A stretch of 10,147 bases of DNA from Deltaproteobacteria bacterium (GTDB taxonomy: Bacteria > Desulfobacterota > Desulfobacteria > Desulfobacterales > C00003060). Location: the NCBI GenBank assembly GCA_019309245.1, contig JAFDGP010000096.1:1-10147 (forward strand), given 5' to 3'. The position numbers and the translations under genes were made by a program. The notes under the pieces were generated by a model that was not told where the DNA came from, did no database searches, and was given only the letters and a program-made list of their open reading frames with translations. Positions 1 to 5,606 of this stretch are shown piece after piece; position 1 is the stretch's first letter, and the number at the start of each line of letters is the position of its first letter.

Positions 1-985
1 ATGATTCGATCGCTTTTTGTACAATGCGAAGCGAATCCCAGGTGAGGGCGGCCACATCGTCGGGCACATAACCGTATTTTTTTTGGTACCGATCAATGAA
101 GGCCCTGGTGGCGCCGGTGGCCACGGCGGCGGCGTAGTGGGTACTGAAAAAAAGGCCGTAACAATCCTTCCCGCAAAGTTTGACGGTCTCCGCGGAGCCC
201 CAGCTATCACTGCCCACGATCGGCTTGTTCCATCCCAGCTCATGTGCCTGTTGAACGATCAGGGCCACTTCATTGTAATACTGCGGCGTAAACAGGACCT
301 CGGCCTCCGAGTTGATGATCTTGGTCAGTTGCGAGCTGAAATCCGTATCCTTTGTGGTAAAACTCTCGTAGGCTACCACCGAACCGGGTCCGTGCAGGTC
401 TTCCCAGGCCTTTTTGAAAAACTCCGCCAGGCCTTTTGGATAGTCACTGGCAACGTCGTAGAGCACAGCGGCCTTTTTGAATCCGAATTCCTCGGTAATA
501 AAATTTGCCAGGACCGGCCCTTGAAATGGATCCAGGAAGCACCCCCGAAAGACAAAAGGCCGATTTTGCGTGGTGTCCGGGTTGGTGGACCACGGACTGA
601 TCATGGGGGTCCCATAATTATTGGCCACATCTCCCGCCGGAACGGCCTGTTTGGAAGACTGCGGCCCGACAATAGCCAGCACTTCGTCTTCGGTGATCAT
701 CTTGGTGTTCACCTTGACCGCGGACTCCGCCTTGGACTCATTGTCTTCGACCACGAGTTCCACCGGGTAGCGTTTTTCCCCCACCTTGAGTCCTCCTGCG
801 GCCTTGATGTCTTCAAGCCACATCTGAGCGGCATACTTGGTGCCCTCTCCCACTTTGGGGATGTCTCCCGTGATGGGGGCGTTGATTCCGATTTTGATGA
901 CTTGTTGGCGGCACCAGGCTGAAGGAGAAAAAAGCACGAGCGAAATCACGACCGACCATACCACGACAATGCACTTCTTCATCAT
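1..985 (-). CDS. Branched-chain amino acid ABC transporter substrate-binding protein (Liv type), partial
   Basis: Reading the minus strand from 985 gives 328 residues without a stop, and the frame then leaves the window at base 1, so the C-terminus is missing. Residues 1-25 form a secretion signal: a KK pair, a hydrophobic stretch, then a PSAWC segment. The mature part opens with IKIGINAPITGD, typical of periplasmic-binding-fold type I proteins of the LivJ/LivK family. It continues with IVGPQSSKQAVPAG (106-119) and PMISPWSTNP (127-136), where Ser/Thr residues usually contact the ligand's alpha-amino and carboxylate groups, and AAVLYDVASDYPKG (172-185). Family members bind branched-chain or other amino acids, or related small acids, in the periplasm and deliver them to a LivHMGF-like permease. 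No permease gene is visible here. Two adjacent ATGs exist (985 and 982). The GGGAGGT Shine-Dalgarno is better spaced for the second, so the true start may be 982. Exact substrate is not determinable. Confidence 0.93.
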   Translation of the reverse strand, partial: MMKKCIVVVWSVVISLVLFSPSAWCRQQVIKIGINAPITGDIPKVGEGTKYAAQMWLEDIKAAGGLKVGEKRYPVELVVEDNESKAESAVKVNTKMITEDEVLAIVGPQSSKQAVPAGDVANNYGTPMISPWSTNPDTTQNRPFVFRGCFLDPFQGPVLANFITEEFGFKKAAVLYDVASDYPKGLAEFFKKAWEDLHGPGSVVAYESFTTKDTDFSSQLTKIINSEAEVLFTPQYYNEVALIVQQAHELGWNKPIVGSDSWGSAETVKLCGKDCYGLFFSTHYAAAVATGATRAFIDRYQKKYGYVPDDVAALTWDSLRIVQKAIES

Positions 986-1149
986 GACCTCCCTTTGTTC
1001 GACTCCTGATGTCTTTGCTGTCCCTGAGCCTGCAGGCAGCGGTACGGAATCGGCTTTACCAGACCCAGGTGTCCCTTGAAGCACAGGTGTGGGCAGCACT
1101 GTTACCACAAAAAAGAGACGTTTTCCATGAACCACGGCTTTTTTTGGAC

Positions 1150-1179
1150 TTGACGAACCCGGGAGATCAATGTTAATAT
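1150..1179 (+). promoter_or_regulatory. Candidate sigma-70 promoter for the COG5266-LbtU pair
   Basis: TTGACG at 1150-1155 matches the -35 consensus at five of six bases. It is followed by an 18-bp spacer and TAATAT at 1174-1179, which matches the -10 consensus at four of six. A start near 1186 would give a leader of about 150 nucleotides, unusually long and rich in inverted repeats. This is inferred from sequence only. Confidence 0.45.
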
Positions 1180-1195
1180 GGCCTTTAACAAAATT

Positions 1196-1213
1196 TGGAA
1201 GTCGAAACTTCCA
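1196..1213 (+). other. Perfect 7-bp hairpin at the start of the leader
   Basis: TGGAAGT (1196-1202) and ACTTCCA (1207-1213) are perfectly complementary around a CGAA tetraloop. It lies about ten bases after the predicted transcription start, where it could protect the 5' end, form the first helix of a structured leader, or act as a DNA operator dyad. Confidence 0.4.
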
Positions 1214-1230
1214 GCCCATTATTTTCAACA

Positions 1231-1318
1231 GCCACACAAAATAAAAAAGACAACCGAGCCACGAAGGTTCCCGGAATATGCTGGAGCGTTCGTGGCTTTT
1301 TTTGTGCGTTTGTGTGGC
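1231..1318 (+). terminator. Nested inverted repeats with intrinsic-terminator-like core in the leader
   Basis: The inner stem is AGCCACGAA (1257-1265) with TTCGTGGCT (1289-1297), nine perfect pairs around a 23-nt loop. A run of seven T (1297-1303) follows directly, the layout of an intrinsic terminator. It is enclosed by a second perfect 10-bp repeat, GCCACACAAA (1231-1240) with TTTGTGTGGC (1309-1318). An A run at 1243-1248 can also pair with the T run. Both outer and inner left arms begin GCCAC, so alternative pairings exist. It ends eight bases before the ribosome-binding site of the COG5266 gene. It may be an attenuator, a terminator for read-through from upstream, or a degenerate intergenic palindrome. 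The sequence does not decide. Confidence 0.5.
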
Positions 1319-1338
1319 AAACGAGAAAGGAGTGTGTC

Positions 1339-2114
1339 ATGAAAAAGCTCGTATGGATCGTTGGTGTGCTGGCTCTTACCGTAATGGCTGCGGGCCCGGC
1401 TCGAGCCCATTTCGGCATGGTGATTCCTTCCGACCAGATGGTCATGCAGGGAGAGGATACCAACATCACCGTGGATTTCATGTTCTGGCACCCGTTTGAA
1501 GGGCACGGGATGGAGCTGGTCAAGCCGGCCAAGGCCGCCGTGGTTGTCAACGGAAAACAGGTGAATTTGCTACCAGCGCTGCAGTCTACAAAAAAACAGG
1601 GGCATCAGACGTGGCGGGCCCATTACATTACCGGATTAGGCGGCCCGGAATCTATGCCTTCTATATGATCCCCAAACCGTACTGGGAGCCTGCCGAGGAC
1701 TGTTTCATCATTCATTATACCAAGGCCGTTGTGGCGGCCTTTGGCGATGATGAGGGCTGGGACCAGGAATTGGGGCTCAAGACGGAGATCGTTACGCTCT
1801 CCAAGCCGTTCGGACTTTATACCGGCAATGTCTTTCAGGGCATTGTGAAGCTGGATGGAAGGCCGGTTCCTTATGCAGAAGTAGAGGTCGAGTATTACAA
1901 TCAGGACGGCAAGTGCACAGCGCCCACGGACTATATGGTTACCCAGGCGATTAAGGCGGATGGCAACGGGGTCTTTACCTATGCCGCTCCCAGAGCCGGT
2001 TGGTGGGGCTTTGCAGCTTTGAACACGGCCAAGGAGCCGATGAAACATGACGGGGTGGACAAGGACGTGGAGTTAGGTGCGGTGATTTGGGTTCAATTCC
2101 ATGACATGAAATAA
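1339..2114 (+). pseudogene. COG5266/DUF4198 periplasmic (Co/Ni-type) protein, frame broken by ATTAC duplication
   Basis: The start ATG follows AAAGGAG by six bases. Residues 1-23 are a classical signal peptide ending in ARA, so the mature protein would begin with His24 (HFGMVIPS). The first frame continues through FWHPFEGHGMEL and ends at a TGA at 1666-1668. The rest of the same protein is in another frame from about 1611 to TAA at 2112-2114 (RRPGIYAFYMIPKPYWEP, CFIIHYTK, a C-terminal domain beginning near GLYTGNVF). The break maps to a tandem ATTAC repeat at 1622-1631. Removing one unit gives a single 256-residue ORF reading TWRAHYRIRRPGIYAF. COG5266 is described as a periplasmic component linked to Co2+ transport, and DUF4198 proteins are often near metal uptake genes. 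His residues at the mature N-terminus and in WHPFEGHG suit metal binding, but this is inference. The gene sits 44 bp upstream of the LbtU porin and is probably co-transcribed. The lesion could be real or a sequencing error. Confidence 0.8.
1622..1631 (+). repeat. Tandem ATTAC duplication causing the frameshift
   Basis: Two adjacent copies of ATTAC occupy 1622-1626 and 1627-1631. Deleting either copy restores one open frame across the whole COG5266 gene and yields the family-like junction AHYRIRRPG. A nearby run of seven A (1590-1596) is an alternative slippage site, but correcting there would replace GHQTWRAHY with an unrelated peptide, so the duplication is the better explanation. Confidence 0.75.
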
Positions 2115-2116
2115 GT

Positions 2117-2139
2117 TGTTTTTCCTTAGCGGAAAAACA
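2117..2139 (+). other. Intercistronic hairpin between COG5266 gene and porin gene
   Basis: TGTTTTTCC (2117-2125) and GGAAAAACA (2131-2139) form nine perfect pairs around a TTAGC loop, three bases after the TAA of the upstream gene and seven bases before the porin's AAGGAGG. No T run follows it, so it is not a typical terminator. A role in 3'-end protection or in setting the ratio of the two products is possible. Confidence 0.45.
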
Positions 2140-2158
2140 GATGCAAAGGAGGTTATAA

Positions 2159-3415
2159 ATGAGGGCACGAAACCGAATGGTGGCTTCAATTTTGTTTTTT
2201 TTGCTTTTTTTTCTTACCACCAGTGCACAGGCGCTCAGTCCCGAAACAGAGATGCTGTTAAGACTTTTAGAAAAAAAAGGCATTGTGACAAGGAACGAGG
2301 TAAACGAACTGCGGCGGGAAGTCTCAGCCGCTGTTCCTGCAATGGACAGGGAAACCATCAAGGCCGAGATCAAGGATGAGTTGAAAAAAGAGATGGCGGC
2401 CGAGACCGGTCCCCTGGCCAGCATCCAGGATAAGGTCTCTATCAGCGGCGCGGTTGAAGCGGATTATCAGTACAAGGATCATCGGGACATCAGCGATAAG
2501 AACAGCGACGGGACGTCTGACCTGTTTGTGTCCACGGTGGAACTGGACGTTCAGGCGGTCGTCAATGACTGGACCACCGCCGATGTGGTCTTTATCGCTG
2601 AGGATGTCTGGAAAGAAGGCGGCAATGAAGACGCGACCACGTTGTTCGACCAGGCATACGTCACATTCCAGAATGAAGCTGCAAGTCCCTTTTATGCCGT
2701 TATCGGCAAGCGGGACCTGCCGTTTGGCAACTTTTTTACCCATACCGTCAGCGATACGGAGACCTACAATGCGTACCTGATTAACGGGCCCGGGGCAACC
2801 TTGGGCTATGCCATGCAAGAGCCGGTAAACCTTGATGTGTCCCTGACGTGGTACGAGGGTGAAAAGCTGATCTCGGCACTCCACGCCGCCAGCCTGGGCT
2901 GGCAACGCGACACCCCCACGTCTTATGATGACAGCGATGAGGATGTACAATCCTACATCGCACGTCTTTCCATAACCCCCATGGATTCCCTGACCGTTGG
3001 TCTGGGTTTCGATTCGGAGCCGGGTTATACGGATCGAAACGAAACATTCAATGCTTTTGCAGAGTTTACCTTTGCCGATTTTACCCTGGATGCGGAGTAC
3101 TTTGACGCCACGAGCCGGGAAAAGCATGAAACCGATGGCAAGAGCTACGAAGAGAAAGCCCTTGTCATCGGACTGGCCTATCAAGCCACCCAGGCCTTGG
3201 AGGTCGCAGCGCGGTACGAAGGCTATGACATGGGCCATGACCCGGATCAAGACGGGGACTTGGGTGCGGTCTTTGCCCTTGGTGCAAACTATAATATTTT
3301 TGAAGATGTCACACTTATGGGCGAGTATCGAAGGTTGTCTTACGACAATCCGGCGGGCAGCACCTATGAAGACACCGTCAACGAATACAACCTCAGGGTG
3401 GCTGTAGGCTTTTAA
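2159..3415 (+). CDS. LbtU-family siderophore porin-like outer-membrane protein
   Basis: The 418-residue protein starts at an ATG six bases after a strong AAGGAGG. A signal peptide (1-25, phenylalanine-rich hydrophobic core, ending SAQA) is followed by a helical, charged segment (about 28-80, including LLRLLEKKGIVTRNEVNELR) of the kind that precedes the barrel in this group of porins. From about residue 90 the sequence alternates in the pattern of beta strands, rich in Asp, Thr and aromatic residues (VSISGAVEADYQYKD, YAVIGKRDLPFGNFFTH). It closes with LRVAVGF, the terminal aromatic residue expected of a barrel recognised by the BAM machinery. The overall pattern recalls LbtU, the Legionella legiobactin-uptake porin, and relatives common in sulfate-reducing Deltaproteobacteria. 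The substrate is unknown, although the COG5266 gene just upstream suggests metal or metallophore uptake. A generic porin is the alternative. Confidence 0.82.
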   Translation: MRARNRMVASILFFLLFFLTTSAQALSPETEMLLRLLEKKGIVTRNEVNELRREVSAAVPAMDRETIKAEIKDELKKEMAAETGPLASIQDKVSISGAVEADYQYKDHRDISDKNSDGTSDLFVSTVELDVQAVVNDWTTADVVFIAEDVWKEGGNEDATTLFDQAYVTFQNEAASPFYAVIGKRDLPFGNFFTHTVSDTETYNAYLINGPGATLGYAMQEPVNLDVSLTWYEGEKLISALHAASLGWQRDTPTSYDDSDEDVQSYIARLSITPMDSLTVGLGFDSEPGYTDRNETFNAFAEFTFADFTLDAEYFDATSREKHETDGKSYEEKALVIGLAYQATQALEVAARYEGYDMGHDPDQDGDLGAVFALGANYNIFEDVTLMGEYRRLSYDNPAGSTYEDTVNEYNLRVAVGF

Positions 3416-3416
3416 C

Positions 3417-3437
3417 CGACGTTGTACTACGATGTCG
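3417..3437 (+). other. Imperfect RNA hairpin just after the porin stop codon
   Basis: CGACGTTG (3417-3424) and CGATGTCG (3430-3437) pair over eight positions, two of them G-U, around a TACTA loop, starting two bases after the TAA. G-U pairs work only in the plus-strand transcript, which suits a 3' end structure for the porin mRNA. There is no T run, so intrinsic termination is not supported. Confidence 0.3.
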
Positions 3438-3544
3438 CAAACCGGCGGGCTGACCGGGACGCCTTCGTGCCCCATGATCCGGGGTGATCCATGGCCAACG
3501 CAATCGATTGATGGATACCCCCAACACGGGTTGGAGCCAAGCTG

Positions 3545-3573
3545 CGGCAAATTCGGCAACCGGTGGATCCGGG
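3545..3573 (+). repeat. Dispersed 29-bp repeat, copy 1
   Basis: This segment begins CGGCAAA and ends CCGGG, and matches 8716-8744 at 26 of 29 positions. All three differences are T here against C there. Inside it, the hexamer CGGCAA occurs twice with a 9-bp period. A promoter-like sequence begins 14 bp downstream. It lies in the 229-bp non-coding gap between porin and kinase. Confidence 0.6.
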
Positions 3574-3587
3574 GGATGGATCCAGGC

Positions 3588-3616
3588 TTGCCAGGAGGGC
3601 TAGAACTTGCTAGATA
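3588..3616 (+). promoter_or_regulatory. Candidate promoter for the histidine kinase gene
   Basis: TTGCCA at 3588-3593 matches the -35 consensus at five of six bases. A 17-bp spacer leads to TAGATA at 3611-3616, a weaker -10 element (three of six). Transcription would begin near 3623, shortly before the ATG at 3645. Evidence is sequence match only. Confidence 0.35.
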
Positions 3617-3644
3617 GTTTCCATCCATTGCCGACGCATCGGGA

Positions 3645-5393
3645 ATGAAAGGGAAAGGTGGGCCAGTACCCATCGACTTTTTGTTTGTGGATGGGCACTG
3701 GCTACACCCCAGCAAGGAGATCACCCAAGTCAGGGGGCCTTCTTTGACAACCGGCCAGTCCCAGCAAGACCTCGAAAAAAGAGTCAAAGACCTTGAAAAA
3801 CAGGTCCATGAGTGCGGCACCGAGCTTCAGGACATCAGCCTGGAATTGGCGGTCGGGATCTCGGAAGCCCTTGAGGGCCTGAAACAGATTGCCATTGGCA
3901 ATCCCGCCGTTCGAATCCCGGAGTCTTCCTCTTTGGACCTGATGGTCCGTTTAAAGCACATGGTCAATGTGGCGGCGCAGAACCTTTCGGAGATTGTGAA
4001 CCTGTCTCACGAGTTTGCCATGGGGTTGGCCGAGCACTTTGATGTGCTGGATCGGGTGTCCAAGGGGGACTTGACAGCCCGGGTTACGGGGTCGTCCAGG
4101 GTGGAGCTGCTGGAATCCTTGCGGCGCGTCACAAACCAGATGGTGGAGAGTGTGGCCTCCGAGATCGCCGAGCGCAAAGAGGCCCAACAAGCGCTTCAAC
4201 ATGCCCGGCTGGAGCTGGAAAGTCGCGTGGAGGAACGTACCTGGGCGCTCGCAAAAGCGAACCAACAGCTCAGACGGGAAGTTGAGGAAAGAAGGAGAGC
4301 TCAGGAAGAACTCGTTGAAAGCGAGGCCAAATACAGCACCCTGGTGGAACATTCGTTGACCGGTATTTATATCGATCAGGACGAAAAGATCGTTTATGCC
4401 AACGATACGTTTGCCCGGATCTTTGGCTATGCCAGAGAGGAGCTTATGGGTATTGCGGCATGGAAACTGGTTCATCCCGAGGATCGGGCCTTTACCCGAG
4501 AGATGAGGATCCGACGCCTCAGAGGAGAAAATGTGCCTTCGGAATATGAGGCGCGGGGGCTCACCAAGGCCGGGAAGACCATCTGGGTCAGGAGGAGCAA
4601 TACCCGGGTGGAATACTACGGAAAACCCGCTATTCTGGGCAACATCGTGGATATTACTTTGCAGAAAAATGCCCAGGATGAACTCGAAAAGACGAACGAA
4701 GATTTGCGCAACTTCGTCCATGTGGTGTCCCACGACCTCAAGACACCGATCATCGCCATCCAGGGGTACTCCGCCCGGCTGTCCCGGCTGTACCGAGATG
4801 CGTTGGGAGAGAAAGGGTCCTCCTATGTTTCGCAAATCGCGCGCAGCGCCCGCCGCATGGAGCACCTGGTCTCCGACCTGCTGGCACTGTCACGGGTGGG
4901 GCGTGTTCCCTGCCAGTTTGCCACCGTGTCTTCAGCCGACATGGTCAATCGGGTGGCCGCGGCCCTGAAACCCAGGCTGAAAGAAAAGGGGATTCGGCTG
5001 GTTATCGGCAGCGGGTTTCCATCGTTGTATTGTGATTCGGAGCGGATCGAGCGGGTTTTTGAAAACCTGGTGGTCAATGCCATCAAATTCGCGGGGAATT
5101 CGCCTGAGCCTGTGATCGAAATCGGATATGAAGACCGTGGTGACATGCATTGTTTTTTTGTAAAAGACAACGGCATCGGCATTGCTTCCCGGTATCACAG
5201 TAAGATATTTGAGATGTTTGAAAGGTTACACCCGGCCGATGAGGTTGAAGGCAGTGGCTTGGGGCTGGCGATCGTCAAGCGGATCGTCGAAAGCCACGGC
5301 GGCACCGTATGGGTGGATTCCAAAGAAGGACAGGGGTCGACCTTCTATTTTACCGTGCCGAAGGCCCCAGAGCCTCCGCAGTCCGGGTCCTGA
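3645..5393 (+). CDS. Soluble HAMP-PAS sensor histidine kinase
   Basis: From the ATG at 3645 the product has 582 residues. A coiled coil (about 40-65) is followed by two HAMP-like segments (about 65-115 and 125-175, the second with DVLDRVSKGDLTARV), a long coiled coil (175-225), a PAS domain (about 226-345, SEAKYSTLVEHSLTGIYI to GNIVDITLQKNAQ), then the kinase core. The HisKA box is VHVVSHDLKTP with phospho-acceptor His363. The HATPase_c has the N box ENLVVNAIKFA (Asn478), G1 DNGIGI (Asp508), the F box FEMFERL and G2 GSGLGLAIV (536-544). All catalytic motifs are intact. There is no signal peptide or membrane segment, so it should be cytoplasmic. The input is unknown and no response regulator is adjacent. 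The start is uncertain: the ATG at 3645 has no proper ribosome-binding site, whereas an in-frame TTG at 3744 lies six bases after AGGGGG and would remove only the non-conserved first 33 residues. Confidence 0.92.
   Translation: MKGKGGPVPIDFLFVDGHWLHPSKEITQVRGPSLTTGQSQQDLEKRVKDLEKQVHECGTELQDISLELAVGISEALEGLKQIAIGNPAVRIPESSSLDLMVRLKHMVNVAAQNLSEIVNLSHEFAMGLAEHFDVLDRVSKGDLTARVTGSSRVELLESLRRVTNQMVESVASEIAERKEAQQALQHARLELESRVEERTWALAKANQQLRREVEERRRAQEELVESEAKYSTLVEHSLTGIYIDQDEKIVYANDTFARIFGYAREELMGIAAWKLVHPEDRAFTREMRIRRLRGENVPSEYEARGLTKAGKTIWVRRSNTRVEYYGKPAILGNIVDITLQKNAQDELEKTNEDLRNFVHVVSHDLKTPIIAIQGYSARLSRLYRDALGEKGSSYVSQIARSARRMEHLVSDLLALSRVGRVPCQFATVSSADMVNRVAAALKPRLKEKGIRLVIGSGFPSLYCDSERIERVFENLVVNAIKFAGNSPEPVIEIGYEDRGDMHCFFVKDNGIGIASRYHSKIFEMFERLHPADEVEGSGLGLAIVKRIVESHGGTVWVDSKEGQGSTFYFTVPKAPEPPQSGS
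3662..3702 (+). repeat. Imperfect inverted repeat near the kinase start
   Basis: GCCAGT plus CCCAT (3662-3667, 3669-3673) faces ATGGG plus ACTGGC (3691-3695, 3697-3702): eleven pairs with one A-C mismatch and a 17-nt loop. If translation starts at the TTG at 3744, this is a 5' leader hairpin that could modulate initiation. If it starts at 3645, it lies inside the coding region. Confidence 0.4.
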
Positions 5394-5429
5394 TGGAGAG
5401 GGGGGCTTTTTCGGCCCACGGAGGTCCAG

Positions 5430-5606
5430 ATGACAAAGCTCGACGAACAGGTCTTGAAGATCAGTAAAGAAATTGTGACAAAATTTATTGAGGTAGGGCG
5501 TGTATCTCCGACCACCTTCGATGAAGTATTTAAAGGCGTGTACAGGAGCATTAAAGAGGCGATTCTGGACTACGAGGTTGAGCCGGAGGAACAAGATGAG
5601 GCCTAA
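5430..5606 (+). CDS. Small conserved-looking 58-residue protein, function unknown
   Basis: An ATG five bases after GGAGGT opens a 58-codon frame. The product is acidic and largely helical: KLDEQVLKISKEIVTKFIEV, then GRVSPTTFDEVFKGVYRSIK, ending in a Glu/Asp-rich tail. The segment EIVTKFIEVGRVSPTTF resembles short proteins I recall from Deltaproteobacteria with inconsistent names. I do not assign a function. It starts 36 bp after the kinase stop in the same direction, so co-transcription is likely and a regulatory or accessory role to the kinase is possible but unproven. Its TAA (5604-5606) overlaps the TAG of the convergent polA gene (5605-5603). The good ribosome-binding site and the coding-like sequence favour a real gene. 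It is too short for firm homology by eye. Confidence 0.7.
   Translation: MTKLDEQVLKISKEIVTKFIEVGRVSPTTFDEVFKGVYRSIKEAILDYEVEPEEQDEA

Larger units (their letters stand above)
986..1338. other. Divergent intergenic region with leader of the COG5266 gene
   Basis: This 353-bp gap separates the start codons of the leftward substrate-binding protein and the rightward COG5266 gene. The half next to the leftward gene (986 to about 1149) shows only that gene's ribosome-binding site, and I see no convincing promoter or conserved RNA in it. The right half holds a sigma-70-like promoter, a small perfect hairpin, a nested pair of inverted repeats with a terminator-like core, and the AAAGGAG ribosome-binding site (1326-1332) six bases before the ATG at 1339. 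Confidence 0.7.

Noticed and set aside
17..922. A 301-codon plus-strand frame at the left end
   Set aside because: It is antisense to the substrate-binding protein, whose motifs are clear. The plus-strand product is compositionally odd and shows no family features.
1666..1668. TGA ending the first COG5266 frame as a selenocysteine codon
   Set aside because: The downstream homology is in a different frame, so recoding of TGA would not reconnect the protein, and the ATTAC duplication explains the break.
3432..3617. A 61-codon plus-strand frame between porin and kinase
   Set aside because: No ribosome-binding site or coding-like composition. It covers the dispersed repeat and the promoter candidate.
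2324..3820. A 498-codon open frame on the minus strand across the porin gene
   Set aside because: It lies antisense to a porin with signal peptide, ribosome-binding site and C-terminal phenylalanine. Its product has no recognisable motif, so it is a by-product of codon composition.
3951..4865. A 304-codon minus-strand frame across the kinase
   Set aside because: Antisense to the PAS and HisKA regions. No ribosome-binding site or motif supports it.
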